From: Pirellulales bacterium
GTDB lineage: Bacteria > Planctomycetota > Planctomycetia > Pirellulales > JADZDJ01
NCBI GenBank assembly: GCA_035499655.1
Contig: DATJYL010000215.1
Location: forward strand, 1 to 47,257
DNA length: 47,257 nt
Direction of reading: 5' to 3'
Shown here in pieces: positions 33,186 through 42,396 of this stretch (its first letter is position 1; each line of letters begins with the position of its first letter). A model generated the notes under the pieces. It was not told the origin of the DNA. It saw only the letters and a list, made by a program, of their open reading frames with translations, and did not search any database. Position numbers and translations under genes: made by a program.

Positions 33186-35609
33186 ATGCGTTTAACGTTG
33201 CGAACCATGCTGGCATACCTCGACGGTATTCTGGAACCGGCCGACCGAGATGAGATTGCCCGGAAAATTGACGAAAGCGAATTTGCCCGCCAACTGGTGC
33301 AACGCCTCCGCGATTGCGCGGGCAATCCCCAACTAGCAGCTCCCAAAGTTTCCGCCAAAAACACAGGCTTGGATCCCAACCTCGTTGCCGAGTACTTGGA
33401 TAACACCCTGGCAGGCGAGCGCGTGCCGGAATTCGAAAAAGCATGCTTGGAATCCGACATCTATCTGGCCGAAGTGGCAGCTTGCCATCAAATTCTTACG
33501 ATGGTTTTGGCCCAGCCTGCGGATATTGATCTGGAAATGAAGCAACTGATGTACGGGGTGATTCATCAAGCAGCGCAACAGGCGTCAAAGTCGAGTGTAG
33601 CGGACCGAGCGGCGGACGAACGCGGCCCAGCGCTACCTGATGATATCTGGGTGAAGCCGCAGCGGCGCAAACCGGAAATTCCTGATTATCTGCGCGAAGG
33701 ACCCAAGCGCTTCAGGTGGAAGCCGGTGGTAGCCGCCGCACTGTTGTTGTTAATTCTGGTGGTTGCCATCACCATGGTTTTGGGACCGTTGGACCGCACT
33801 CATCCGATCGCGCGCTTATTAGGTTTCGGTCCAGCGGCGGAAAACCAGGCGAATCCAGCCGAGGCGGGGAATGAGCACGGCAGCAATACCGAGACTCCAA
33901 ATACGACGGATCACGCATCGACTTCTGGCACATCGAAGTCGGAACCACGCGATCAGGGCAGCACTACCAAACCTCCAGATGCCCCTTCTACCAATCCGAC
34001 ACCTCTCGCTGGAAGCGCCAATGCGTCCGACAACTCCGGGACCGAAAAAACTGCGTCCGACTCTTCGCAGACTGATACCAAAACCGCAGCGCAACCCTCC
34101 AATCCGGCAAGTGACACAACACCCGCAGCCACGGTCACGGCAAACACCGCAGCGTCTGCTGCCGGCACAGTGACACCGCCGGCTGCCGCTGCAAATCCTC
34201 TTCCTTCTGCCGGGCTGCCTTCTACGGTACTTCCTTCTACGGGGCCATCTACCACGGCAAATCCGCTCGCGCCGGAACCGGACGCGTCAACAGTCGGTTC
34301 AAACCTTAAACCTCCGCCCACCCCAGAACCACCCGCCGGCAACGCTGTTGTTCCACCACAATCTGCGGTTGCCGGACACGAAGCGCCTGGCAATGCCCAG
34401 GAGACGACGACGCACGGTCTCATGTTGCCGCCACAAACCCGCGATGCCACCGTGCCCGTCGACAACACGCCGTTGGGTCGGTTTCTGCCGAGCAAGGACG
34501 TGGTCCTGTTGAAGTTTGATGCCGCTGCAAATCAATGGTCCCGGGTCCCCTCAGGGGCCTCGGTCACCGCCGGCGAGCAATTGCTGGTATTGCCCACATA
34601 TCGTCCGACTATCACCCTTTCTACTGGGATTACACTCGAGATTCCCGATGAAACTTTATTACAACTGCAACCGGCCAATACCCAAGGCGTGCCTACGGTG
34701 AAATTGGTTTATGGACGGCTAGTCGCGATCACCGCAGGCAAACCTGGACCCCAGCTAAGTTTGGATGCCGGTGGAATGAAAGGGGTGATCTCCTTTGTCG
34801 ATGCCGAGGCCATGTTGGGAGTGGAGGTGCGTCGATATTACTCCGCCGGATCAAATCCGGAAGTTGAAGAACCGCATGTGGCCGCCGATTTATATGCTGC
34901 CCGCGGTCATTTGGAATGGACGGCCGCCGATGGCACTGTTACCGCTCTGGAAGCGCCCCAGCGATGGGTGTTGTCGGCCGATCCGACAGAGGCCGCTGCT
35001 GGACCCACGGCCGCGCCAAACATGCCGAAATGGATCGAACCCGAACAGCTCCGGTCGTTCGATGAACAGGCATCGGAATACTTGACGCAGTCGCTATCGG
35101 ACGATAAACCGCTGCTCGTGGCCTTGGGGGAAATGGTCGAACATCGCAAGGCCGAATACAAGTCGTTGGCCGCACAGTCCCTAGCATTGCTCGACGAGTT
35201 TGAACCGCTGGTGGCGACATTCAACGATTCCGAGCAACGCCCGATGTGGAGTGTCGACATAGCCAGTGTTAAGGCGGCGATAGCGCGTGGACCGACCACG
35301 GCCATTAAAGTACATGAGGCTTTTGTGAAACAGCGCGGCGATGATTTGGGCAAAGATCTTTACCGGATGTTCTTGGGATATACCAAGGAACAACTGCAAA
35401 ATGGCGAGGCAGCCAAGTTGGTTGAATTTTTGGACCACGATAATCTCGATTGCCGGGTACTGGCGTTTGCCAACTTGCAGGAAATCACGAACAAAACGCT
35501 TCTGTACCGGCCCGATGCACCGGCGGCCAGCCGAGCCCAAGCCTTACGCCGATGGCAAGAAGAACTTCACAACGGCGCCATTGTTCCTCGCGACAATCCG
35601 CAGAAATAA
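33186..35609 (+). CDS. Large anti-sigma-like membrane protein with Pro/Thr/Ser-rich stalk
   Basis: This is an 807-residue protein. The N-terminal 160 residues are helical and cytoplasmic-like: MRLTLRTMLAYLDGILEPAD, then LVAEYLDNTLAGERVPEFEK and CLESDIYLAEVAACHQIL. They resemble two tandem anti-sigma zinc-finger-like units without clear zinc ligands. One span lies at about 178-200 (VVAAALLLLILVVAITMVLG), followed by a roughly 210-residue stalk rich in Pro, Thr, Ser and Ala (about 210-420). A globular C-terminal part of about 380 residues then shows beta strands and helices. GGAG eight bases before the ATG supports the start. Likely a membrane sensor or regulator; no sigma gene is adjacent. Confidence 0.72.
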   Translation: MRLTLRTMLAYLDGILEPADRDEIARKIDESEFARQLVQRLRDCAGNPQLAAPKVSAKNTGLDPNLVAEYLDNTLAGERVPEFEKACLESDIYLAEVAACHQILTMVLAQPADIDLEMKQLMYGVIHQAAQQASKSSVADRAADERGPALPDDIWVKPQRRKPEIPDYLREGPKRFRWKPVVAAALLLLILVVAITMVLGPLDRTHPIARLLGFGPAAENQANPAEAGNEHGSNTETPNTTDHASTSGTSKSEPRDQGSTTKPPDAPSTNPTPLAGSANASDNSGTEKTASDSSQTDTKTAAQPSNPASDTTPAATVTANTAASAAGTVTPPAAAANPLPSAGLPSTVLPSTGPSTTANPLAPEPDASTVGSNLKPPPTPEPPAGNAVVPPQSAVAGHEAPGNAQETTTHGLMLPPQTRDATVPVDNTPLGRFLPSKDVVLLKFDAAANQWSRVPSGASVTAGEQLLVLPTYRPTITLSTGITLEIPDETLLQLQPANTQGVPTVKLVYGRLVAITAGKPGPQLSLDAGGMKGVISFVDAEAMLGVEVRRYYSAGSNPEVEEPHVAADLYAARGHLEWTAADGTVTALEAPQRWVLSADPTEAAAGPTAAPNMPKWIEPEQLRSFDEQASEYLTQSLSDDKPLLVALGEMVEHRKAEYKSLAAQSLALLDEFEPLVATFNDSEQRPMWSVDIASVKAAIARGPTTAIKVHEAFVKQRGDDLGKDLYRMFLGYTKEQLQNGEAAKLVEFLDHDNLDCRVLAFANLQEITNKTLLYRPDAPAASRAQALRRWQEELHNGAIVPRDNPQK

Positions 35610-35725
35610 AAAGGGCGCCGCATAATTTGAAAAAAATGCAGGGCGGCTGTTCCCACCCGCTGGGCTTTTTTCTCCGGGAAAACGACGGAGGATAAGCGTC
35701 GCTCCATCACTCGCAGTTCAAATTA

Positions 35726-35760
35726 GGCGACGATCAATAAAAACGTCGCCCACCGTTTTT
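35726..35760 (+). terminator. Rho-independent terminator-like hairpin
   Basis: GGCGACG (35726-35732) and CGTCGCC (35744-35750) pair perfectly across an 11-base loop, followed by CACCG and five T residues. It lies 117 bases after the stalk-protein gene on the plus strand and is the most terminator-like element in the window. Confidence 0.5.
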
Positions 35761-35772
35761 GTGTCCCCCTCA

Positions 35773-35789
35773 GTCGCTGGGGCAGCGAC
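35773..35789. promoter_or_regulatory. Second hairpin/inverted repeat upstream of the MarR gene
   Basis: GTCGCT-ggggc-AGCGAC is a perfect 6-bp inverted repeat, 70 bases before the MarR-type ATG. It could be an autoregulatory operator or part of the transcript leader. Confidence 0.35.
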
Positions 35790-35859
35790 CATCCTTCCCC
35801 CCCTCCGTGGAGCATCCGGATTGAAATCGTGCGGTGCCTCAATTAAATTAGCCCCTCAT

Positions 35860-36345
35860 ATGTCACCAAAGCGTTCTCAGTCCCAAACACCTTCGGAGAT
35901 CGATCGAGACAAATGTCTTGAAATTATCGGCACTTGCGCCTGTTTCAATTTTCGCAAGGCCTCGCGCAGCGTCACGCAATTATTCGACCAAATTCTGGCG
36001 CCCATCGGTTTACGATCGACGCAACTGACGATTTTGGTGGCCGCCCAAGTGCTGGGCCCATGCGGACTGGCTCGGCTGGCCCGCGAATTAGTGATGGATC
36101 GCTCCACCATCACCCGCAACATTCATCCGCTGGTTCTCCAAGGATTGCTGCAAGTAACCGGCAAAGGTGGACGTGGCGGCAAGACGGTGGAAATTACCGC
36201 AGCCGGACAGCAGGCGCTGGTCAGTGCCTTGCCCTATTGGAAAGAAGCCCAAGGGCAATTGCTGAACCGCATGGGACGAGAGCGATTGGACCGAGTCATG
36301 GTCGATTTAAGCAACGTGGTCGATGCCACCCGCGCCACAGGCTAA
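35860..36345 (+). CDS. MarR-family transcriptional regulator
   Basis: This is a 161-residue protein with a winged helix at about 45-120: LRSTQLTILVAAQVLGPCGL, then LARELVMDRSTITRNIHPLV (recognition helix) and the wing GGRGGKTVEITAAGQQAL. Helices at both ends (FNFRKASRSVTQLFDQILAP and the C-terminus) would form the dimer interface. Three Cys residues in the first 35 positions (one in DKCLEI, two in GTCACF) could sense oxidants. The start is uncertain: the frame is open from 35761 but no strong ribosome site is seen. It converges with the lipoprotein-like gene. Confidence 0.88.
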   Translation: MSPKRSQSQTPSEIDRDKCLEIIGTCACFNFRKASRSVTQLFDQILAPIGLRSTQLTILVAAQVLGPCGLARLARELVMDRSTITRNIHPLVLQGLLQVTGKGGRGGKTVEITAAGQQALVSALPYWKEAQGQLLNRMGRERLDRVMVDLSNVVDATRATG

Positions 36346-36354
36346 TCCAAGCTT

Positions 36355-37338
36355 TCAACGTAACGGCACCGTTGCTCCGGGCGGGTAGATGCCCGCACTA
36401 CCAGGAACCGTCACGGGCGTTACCGGCTGTATCCCGCCTGGAACGGCAAATTGCAAGTGCGGATCGGCCAAATCGACATTTGGAAAGCCCGGGTATTCCG
36501 GTTTGGTCCACAACGTTAAATTGTCGGGCGGAATGCCATTCACCACCCAGCCGGAAATATCTAAGTGAAACGACAACTGCGTGGTAGGCCATTGCACATC
36601 GATGGAATGGGGCAAATTCGCTCCTGATGCCGCATCGCGCTGAAACCCGCTGGCCCGTGCCACGGCCAGCAATTGTCCTTGCGGATTGTACACATCCTGT
36701 TCCACTATGGCGCCTTCCCATTGGTCGACGACGGTAATTTGTGTTACTTCGCCAGTCGGCATGGCGCGATGACTGCGGATTTCCACTCTGTCGCCATGCA
36801 CTGGAAACGGTCCTTCCAGGGGCTGCGTGGTGTCAAACCGCGCCAGACCAGCAGCATCGATCAGCCATTCCGGTTCCACCGGCAGGATCTGTCGGGCATT
36901 GGACATGGCAAATTGATCGTGCCGGCACACAAAGGTTGCGGGCGGTTGATTCCGAGCCACCCACAGCCAAAACAGATCGTCATTGCTTCCTAAATCCAAC
37001 TCCGCGCCAGTGAGCGACGAAGCGCGTAACCGCAATCGACGGGGGGGGGCGAGCGCCACAGTGGCCCTGAGCGAGGGTGCCCCGGGTAAGCTGAGCGTAG
37101 CCTGCGTAGATTGCAACGATTGCACTCGGTTCGCATTATCGTTCACCAGGGTAATGATTTGGTCGATCGTGGCGGTGGCCGGCAACATTCGGGGCTGGGT
37201 ATACCCGCGCACCCATTGGTTGCAGCTGGCCCCGCCGGCGGCAAACAGCGTCATCAGCAGGCCCAGCGCCGTGAGTGCAAAGCTTGCCCTGATGGGGCGT
37301 CTTGGTTGTCGCGCTGCTGGTTGGATTTCGAAATTCAT
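36355..37338 (-). CDS. Probable exported lipoprotein, LolA/DUF4292-like fold possible
   Basis: This 327-residue protein has a twin-basic N-terminus and a hydrophobic run (about 18-34) ending in GGASC, a near-lipobox with Cys39. The mature part starts with a helix (TIDQIITLVNDNANRVQSLQ) and beta strands with LRATVALAPPRRLRLRASSL, suggestive of LolA/DUF4292-type lipid-binding sheets, then a Pro/Gly-rich tail. It would sit in the periplasm or outer membrane. The gene lies directly after the 159-residue unknown gene (12 bases or more) in one operon. Function unproven. Confidence 0.65.
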   Translation of the reverse strand: MNFEIQPAARQPRRPIRASFALTALGLLMTLFAAGGASCNQWVRGYTQPRMLPATATIDQIITLVNDNANRVQSLQSTQATLSLPGAPSLRATVALAPPRRLRLRASSLTGAELDLGSNDDLFWLWVARNQPPATFVCRHDQFAMSNARQILPVEPEWLIDAAGLARFDTTQPLEGPFPVHGDRVEIRSHRAMPTGEVTQITVVDQWEGAIVEQDVYNPQGQLLAVARASGFQRDAASGANLPHSIDVQWPTTQLSFHLDISGWVVNGIPPDNLTLWTKPEYPGFPNVDLADPHLQFAVPGGIQPVTPVTVPGSAGIYPPGATVPLR

Positions 37339-37350
37339 GCTTTTTAAGCC

Positions 37351-37830
37351 TTATGTCGCAAACAACAACCGCGCCAGTTCGTCTTGAATTTCTTTGCTAC
37401 GCGCCTCATCCGGCGCGACAACGGTTACTCGGTACTCTTGCTCCCGCCGGGGGCAGAACAACACCAATGTTTCATGCTGAGCATTTTCGCGCTTCGTTTC
37501 TTCCAGCCGGCACACTCGGCGTCGCACCAACAACAGCGCCAACACGTATCGCATGTCGGCCTTGGCTGGATCGTTGGCGAGTTGTTCCAACAAATCGAGC
37601 ATCACATCGTTGGGCGCCCAATGAACTCGCACTCCTTCGCGCGCTGGCAGCTGCGATTTCCACCAGCCGACGGCTTTTTCGGACGGCCCGGGCCAGGCCT
37701 CGGCTGAGTAATCGTATCGCACCAGGTTGGCTCCCTCGGCCGCCAGCACGGAATAAAATTTCTCGCCTGGCCGTAATTCCCGGCCGGTTGCCGCACAACG
37801 GCGAGTACAACGAACGCCCTCGTATTCCAT
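37351..37830 (-). CDS. Soluble protein of unknown function
   Basis: This is a 159-residue protein. The N-terminus has CTRRCAATGRELRPGEKFYS, a Cys-containing turn like a degenerate zinc ribbon (two Cys only), then a helical C-terminal half with LALLLVRRRVCRLEE and a strand LVLFCPRREQEYRVTVV. A TTG at 37851 would add seven residues; the ATG at 37830 is preferred. It is followed by the lipoprotein-like gene and likely transcribed with it. No function assigned. Confidence 0.6.
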   Translation of the reverse strand: MEYEGVRCTRRCAATGRELRPGEKFYSVLAAEGANLVRYDYSAEAWPGPSEKAVGWWKSQLPAREGVRVHWAPNDVMLDLLEQLANDPAKADMRYVLALLLVRRRVCRLEETKRENAQHETLVLFCPRREQEYRVTVVAPDEARSKEIQDELARLLFAT

Positions 37831-38047
37831 GCGCGAAGTTTCCGTGATCAATCGTCAACCGCCCAAGACATGTTTGAGAATGGCAAAGTTCGAAGTGCAT
37901 CCATTTCAAGCGGCAAGTTTGCGATAAGTCTCGCTCGGCCGGCGGCTTAGCAGCAGCCGAACAGGCCGGGCGCAAGGGGCGACAATCGTATGCCAAAACT
38001 CCGCCCCGCTCAAGACAAAAAAGCCACGGCGTTTGAGGTAGCAGCAG

Positions 38048-39052
38048 CTAGCTTCCGAGACTGATTTGCATTGCCAAAGGCCGATTTTCTCGATACCAGG
38101 ACATCGTGCGGCGGAGCCCTTCCTCTAATGAAATCTGGGGCGTCCAGGAAAGCAGCTGACTGGCTTTGCTGATGTTGGCCCAAGTGGCCAACACGTCGGC
38201 GGGATGGGCGCTGCGGCGCTCGATAATCGGCTGCCGCCCCACCAATTCTGCGATTTGCGCGATCAGCGAATTGAGCGAAGTCAAACGGTCGCCGCCCAAA
38301 TTGATGACTTCGAACCCCAGTGGCTTGAGCGCGGCCACGGTGCCGCGGGCCACATCGTCCACATAGGTAAAATCTCGCTGCTGCTGGCCATCGCCGAAGA
38401 CGGTGATCGGTTCCCCTTCGGATATTTTTCGAATGAAGCGGAAGACGCTCATGTCTGGTCGGCCGGCGGGACCGTAAACCGTGAAATAGCGCAGCACACT
38501 TACATCGAGCTTGTGCAAATGATGATAAGTGAAGGCCAACGCCTCGGCCGCTTTTTTCGAGGCGGCATACGGCGAAAGAGGCCGGCTGGTGTCGGCGTCT
38601 TCCGAAAACGGCACCTGATTGTGACCGCCGTACAAGCTGGAAGTGGAAGCTAGCACAAATTTCGGCACGCCCTGCCGACGGCACAGTTCCAATAAATTCA
38701 GCGTCCCTTCGGCATTCGTGCGCAAATAAACCAACGGATCATCCACAGAGGGCTGAACTCCCGCCCGCGCGCCTAAATTTAACACGGCGGCAAACGGCGA
38801 TCCGCCCACTGCGCCCCCGTCATACTCGGCAAATATCTTTTCCAGCGCCCCCGAATCGGTCATTTCGATCCGCTGAAATTGAAAACGCGGCAGGGGTGTC
38901 AACTGTGCCAGACGCCACTCCTTCAACCGCGGATCGTAGGAGGCGTTGAGATTGTCAACGCCCACCACCGCGTGTCCGGCATCGAGCAGAATTTGGCAAA
39001 CTTTGGAGCCGATGAAGCCCGCCGCGCCGGTGACCAGATATCGCTGTGCCAT
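38048..39052 (-). CDS. NAD-dependent sugar-nucleotide epimerase (UDP-glucuronate 4-epimerase-like)
   Basis: This is a 334-residue extended short-chain dehydrogenase. The NAD loop is GAAGFIGS at 9-16, the VVGVDNLNASYDPRLKEWR block is typical of UDP-glucuronate/UDP-glucose 4-epimerases, and the catalytic STSSLYGG then SPYAASKKAAE supply Ser/Thr, Tyr and Lys. RYFTVYGPAGRPDMSVFRF and GQQQRDFTYVDDV also match. AAGGA eight bases before the ATG supports the start. It may feed sugar nucleotides to the polysaccharide locus at the left end of the window, but it is about 25 kb away. Confidence 0.88.
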   Translation of the reverse strand: MAQRYLVTGAAGFIGSKVCQILLDAGHAVVGVDNLNASYDPRLKEWRLAQLTPLPRFQFQRIEMTDSGALEKIFAEYDGGAVGGSPFAAVLNLGARAGVQPSVDDPLVYLRTNAEGTLNLLELCRRQGVPKFVLASTSSLYGGHNQVPFSEDADTSRPLSPYAASKKAAEALAFTYHHLHKLDVSVLRYFTVYGPAGRPDMSVFRFIRKISEGEPITVFGDGQQQRDFTYVDDVARGTVAALKPLGFEVINLGGDRLTSLNSLIAQIAELVGRQPIIERRSAHPADVLATWANISKASQLLSWTPQISLEEGLRRTMSWYRENRPLAMQISLGS

Positions 39053-39179
39053 GTGAACGATTCCTTAGGGTCGGATCACTTCCATCAGCATGTTACGGCA
39101 GTAGGTTCGCAGCAGGCAACATGTGTCGGGAAGAAAGCGGCGGTTGCCGACGAGATAATTGGAAATCCGAGGGACGCGG

Positions 39180-39413
39180 TTAGGGTTTATTCAGGGCGGC
39201 ACGATGTGCATCGGTAGCGGGCACGGCATGATGGCCGCTGGCATCGCTCAGGCATTTTCCGCCGATGCTGGCGAACATTCGCCCGTCTACTAAGTAGATA
39301 AATACGGACCCGACATACTGGATAATGGCAATTTCCAAAGCTTCCTGGGGCGGGGCATCGGGCCGGGGAAGAATGGCAGCTTCGCCATTGGCCTCGAACA
39401 TCTCTCTGGACAT
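39180..39413 (-). CDS. Small protein of unknown function
   Basis: This is a 77-residue protein with an acidic N-terminus, a short hydrophobic strand pair (IAIIQYVGSVFIYLVDGRMF) and a Gly/Ser/His-rich end. No family recognised and no ribosome site visible, so it is a tentative gene. It lies between the epimerase (same strand) and mqnD (divergent). Confidence 0.35.
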   Translation of the reverse strand: MSREMFEANGEAAILPRPDAPPQEALEIAIIQYVGSVFIYLVDGRMFASIGGKCLSDASGHHAVPATDAHRAALNKP

Positions 39414-39716
39414 GGCAATACTTCTAATGGTTTGGGTGGGTGTTCCGAAATTCAGGGAAAAATTGGCATGCGGGTACAGCCGTTTCAGTGAAATTGCAAA
39501 ACCCGCGCCAGCCGATTTGAACCTAACTTAATAGCGAGAAAAATCCGGATAAGCCACGATTTGTGCAGTTACGCCCCCGCTGCTGATGGAAACCAAATAA
39601 GTCGTTCATTGGGTGAACCGCTGTTCGCGGTGCAAGCGGTGGCATACCATGATGGCCGGCGCTGGAGGCTTTCGAACTGCTAGATTGAAGCCAACTTTTT
39701 CTCACGGAGTGCAATA
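39414..39716. other. Divergent intergenic region upstream of mqnD
   Basis: About 303 bases. A small inverted repeat ACCGC-tgttc-GCGGT sits at 39617-39631. No further gene, RNA or clear promoter was identified. Confidence 0.3.
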
Positions 39717-40601
39717 TTGTCTTCCGCCGCCAAAGCTGTCGCCGCCAAACAAATTATCCGCGTGGGGCACAGTCCCGATCCGGACGACGCCTTCATGTTC
39801 CACGCGCTGGCCAACGGGAAGATTGACACCGGGCCGTACGAGTTCCGGCACGAGCTGGTCGATATCGAAACGCTCAACCGCCGCGCTTTTAGCGGCGAGT
39901 TGGAGCTCACGGCCGTCAGCATTCATGCCTATGCCCACCTCACAGATCAATACGTGTTGTGTCCCTGCGGCGCGAGCATGGGCGATGGTTACGGTCCAAT
40001 GGTTGTCGCCCCAAGGCAATACAATATTGAAGATTTGAAACTGCTCACTATTGCTGTGCCTGGCACGCTGACCACGGCGTACCTGGCGTTGCGGCTATGC
40101 TTAGGCGGGGAATTCAAACACGTGGTCGTGCCATTTGATCAGATCATTGAAGCCGTCGTGAGTGGCGAATACCAAGGTCGACCCGTCGACGCCGGACTAA
40201 TTATCCACGAAGGGCAACTCACGTACGGGCAGCGCGATCTCAAACTCGCCGTCGACCTGGGACAATGGTGGCTTGACAAAACCGGTCTGCCGCTGCCGCT
40301 GGGTGGAAATGTGCTTCGGCGGAATTTAGGCGCGACTACCATCCGTGAGGTGAACCGATTGTTGAAGGAAAGCATTCGCTACGGATTGGCACACCGCGGG
40401 GAGGCGCTGGCGCACGCCCTGCAATATGGCCGCGATTTAGACTCGGCCCAGGCAGATAAATTCGTGGGGATGTACGTCAACGATTGGACGCTCGATTTCG
40501 GTCCGCGCGGTCGTGAAGCTGTGCGGCGATTGCTGACCGAGGGGCATACGGCGGGGGTGATTCCCAAGCGCGTGGAACCAGAGTTCGTGGAAACCGATTA
40601 A
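39717..40601 (+). CDS. mqnD: 1,4-dihydroxy-6-naphthoate synthase (futalosine menaquinone pathway)
   Basis: This 294-residue periplasmic-binding-protein-fold enzyme converts cyclic dehypoxanthinyl futalosine to 1,4-dihydroxy-6-naphthoate. It matches MqnD in layout: GHSPDPDDAFMF near 22-33, DIETLNRRAFSG, VPGTLTTAYLALRL, AGLIIHEGQLTYG and VDLGQWWLDKTGLPLPLGG. There is no signal peptide, as expected for a cytosolic enzyme. The start is a TTG with GGAG eight bases upstream. Other mqn genes are not in this window. Confidence 0.88.
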   Translation: MSSAAKAVAAKQIIRVGHSPDPDDAFMFHALANGKIDTGPYEFRHELVDIETLNRRAFSGELELTAVSIHAYAHLTDQYVLCPCGASMGDGYGPMVVAPRQYNIEDLKLLTIAVPGTLTTAYLALRLCLGGEFKHVVVPFDQIIEAVVSGEYQGRPVDAGLIIHEGQLTYGQRDLKLAVDLGQWWLDKTGLPLPLGGNVLRRNLGATTIREVNRLLKESIRYGLAHRGEALAHALQYGRDLDSAQADKFVGMYVNDWTLDFGPRGREAVRRLLTEGHTAGVIPKRVEPEFVETD

Positions 40602-40686
40602 CCGCCGAGGCGCGAAGACGCAGTGCAGATTGAAAATCAAGAAACCACCGATGAATGCGGATTAACGCAAATGAATACAAATTGTG

Positions 40687-41025
40687 ATGAGTAGCGATCA
40701 GTCAAAACGAACTATGCCCCCGCTGCCAGAGCGGCCGGAGTTGCCGGAGCCGGCATTGGCCAAGCCGCGGGGTTCGCTGTGGACATTGGTCATCGTCACG
40801 GCGATGGCCGCGGGGTTTTTCATCAGCCTGTATTTTTTGGCCGGCGAGCTGGGCCCCATTGTGTTGGGCATCGGTCTGATTTTGGGAAGCATCTTCGTGA
40901 TTGCTTGCCTGCACTATTTGTTGTGGGGTCGGTGGCTGGGCGATTCTATCCGGCGAGAGGTGGAAGCCGAGGAGCAAATCGAACAGGCCAACCTGGCCCA
41001 AACTCGTCGCGAACAAACTCCGTGA
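40687..41025 (+). CDS. Small two-span membrane protein
   Basis: This 112-residue protein has a Pro-rich cytoplasmic N-terminus, two spans (about 32-52, WTLVIVTAMAAGFFISLYFL, and 58-80, IVLGIGLILGSIFVIACLHY) and a charged, coiled C-terminal tail rich in Glu and Gln. A GTG lies one codon before the ATG and is an equal alternative. No function known. It is 85 bases after mqnD and converges with the thioredoxin-like gene. Confidence 0.6.
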   Translation: MSSDQSKRTMPPLPERPELPEPALAKPRGSLWTLVIVTAMAAGFFISLYFLAGELGPIVLGIGLILGSIFVIACLHYLLWGRWLGDSIRREVEAEEQIEQANLAQTRREQTP

Positions 41026-41031
41026 GAGCTC

Positions 41032-41622
<591 letters not shown>

Positions 41623-41842
41623 GGCGATGATCTCCTATGAAATGCGTGGCTTTTCGCGAAATGTTTGCGACCAATGCCCACTTGCTTTAAAATCTTAGCA
41701 AACAGCAGGCCGCCAGCTACCCCCGGCCAGCGTGCTGTTTTTGCGACGCCTGCAGAAGTTTTCTCAGAAATTTGGGAAAACGGATGTAAGAAATCTGGTT
41801 CGGGAGCGACTTGGCCAGTGCGGATACAAAACGATTCCCGAA

Positions 41843-42385
41843 ATGGTGCCTCCGATGGTCGATTGGGACGAACTTGTGCGTCGGGAAGGAACCGCCGTTT
41901 GGCGGACCATTTATCGCCTGGTTAGAAATCAGGCCGATGCCGACGAGTGCTTTCAGGAAACCTTTGTGGCGGCGCTGGAGCTAGCCAATCGTCAGCCGGT
42001 GCGAAACTGGCCGGCGCTTTTGCAATGCCTGGCAACCAGCCGGGCGGTGGATCGGATCCGCAAGCGACTGCGGCGAACGAAGAAAGAGGAACTTGCCGAT
42101 TTGGCACAAGCGGAGGCCAAACAACCCGGCCCTGTGCAACACGCTGAAGCCGCCGAACGGGCAACCAGGCTGCGCTGGGCTTTGGCGCAAATTCCAGCCC
42201 GTCAGGCGGAGATTTTTTGTTTGCACGAATTGGGCGGCTGGAAATACGAGGCCCTGGCTGAACGGTTCGCCATGACGGCCAGCGCCGTCGGAGTGCTGCT
42301 GCATCGGACGCGGAAAAAACTGCACGATTTGTTGAATTTGCACGGGGCGTTGTCCCAATCGCTACTGGAACAACGACCGACGTAG
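41843..42385 (+). CDS. ECF-type RNA polymerase sigma factor
   Basis: This is a 180-residue sigma factor with region 2 (about 10-75, VWRTIYRLVRNQADADECFQ with the usual acidic DADE) and region 4 (about 110-165, ALAQIPARQAEIFCLHELGG then YEALAERFAMTASAVGVLLH). The frame is open from 41732; region 2 begins soon after the ATG at 41843, but no ribosome site decides the start. It ends 11 bases before its membrane-protein partner, which carries GGAG in that gap, so the two form an operon and probably a sigma/anti-sigma-type pair. Confidence 0.88.
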   Translation: MVPPMVDWDELVRREGTAVWRTIYRLVRNQADADECFQETFVAALELANRQPVRNWPALLQCLATSRAVDRIRKRLRRTKKEELADLAQAEAKQPGPVQHAEAAERATRLRWALAQIPARQAEIFCLHELGGWKYEALAERFAMTASAVGVLLHRTRKKLHDLLNLHGALSQSLLEQRPT

Positions 42386-42396
42386 GAGCGGAGATT

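Noticed and set aside
33871-34270. Repetitive DNA in the stalk region as a candidate tandem repeat or CRISPR-like array
   Set aside because: The repetition is only of amino-acid type (Pro, Thr, Ser, Ala); no exact repeat unit or regular spacer is present.
33953-34495. 180-residue minus-strand frame opposite the Pro/Thr/Ser stalk
   Set aside because: A Gly/Val/Ala-rich frame is the expected complement of a repetitive Pro/Thr/Ser/Ala coding stretch.
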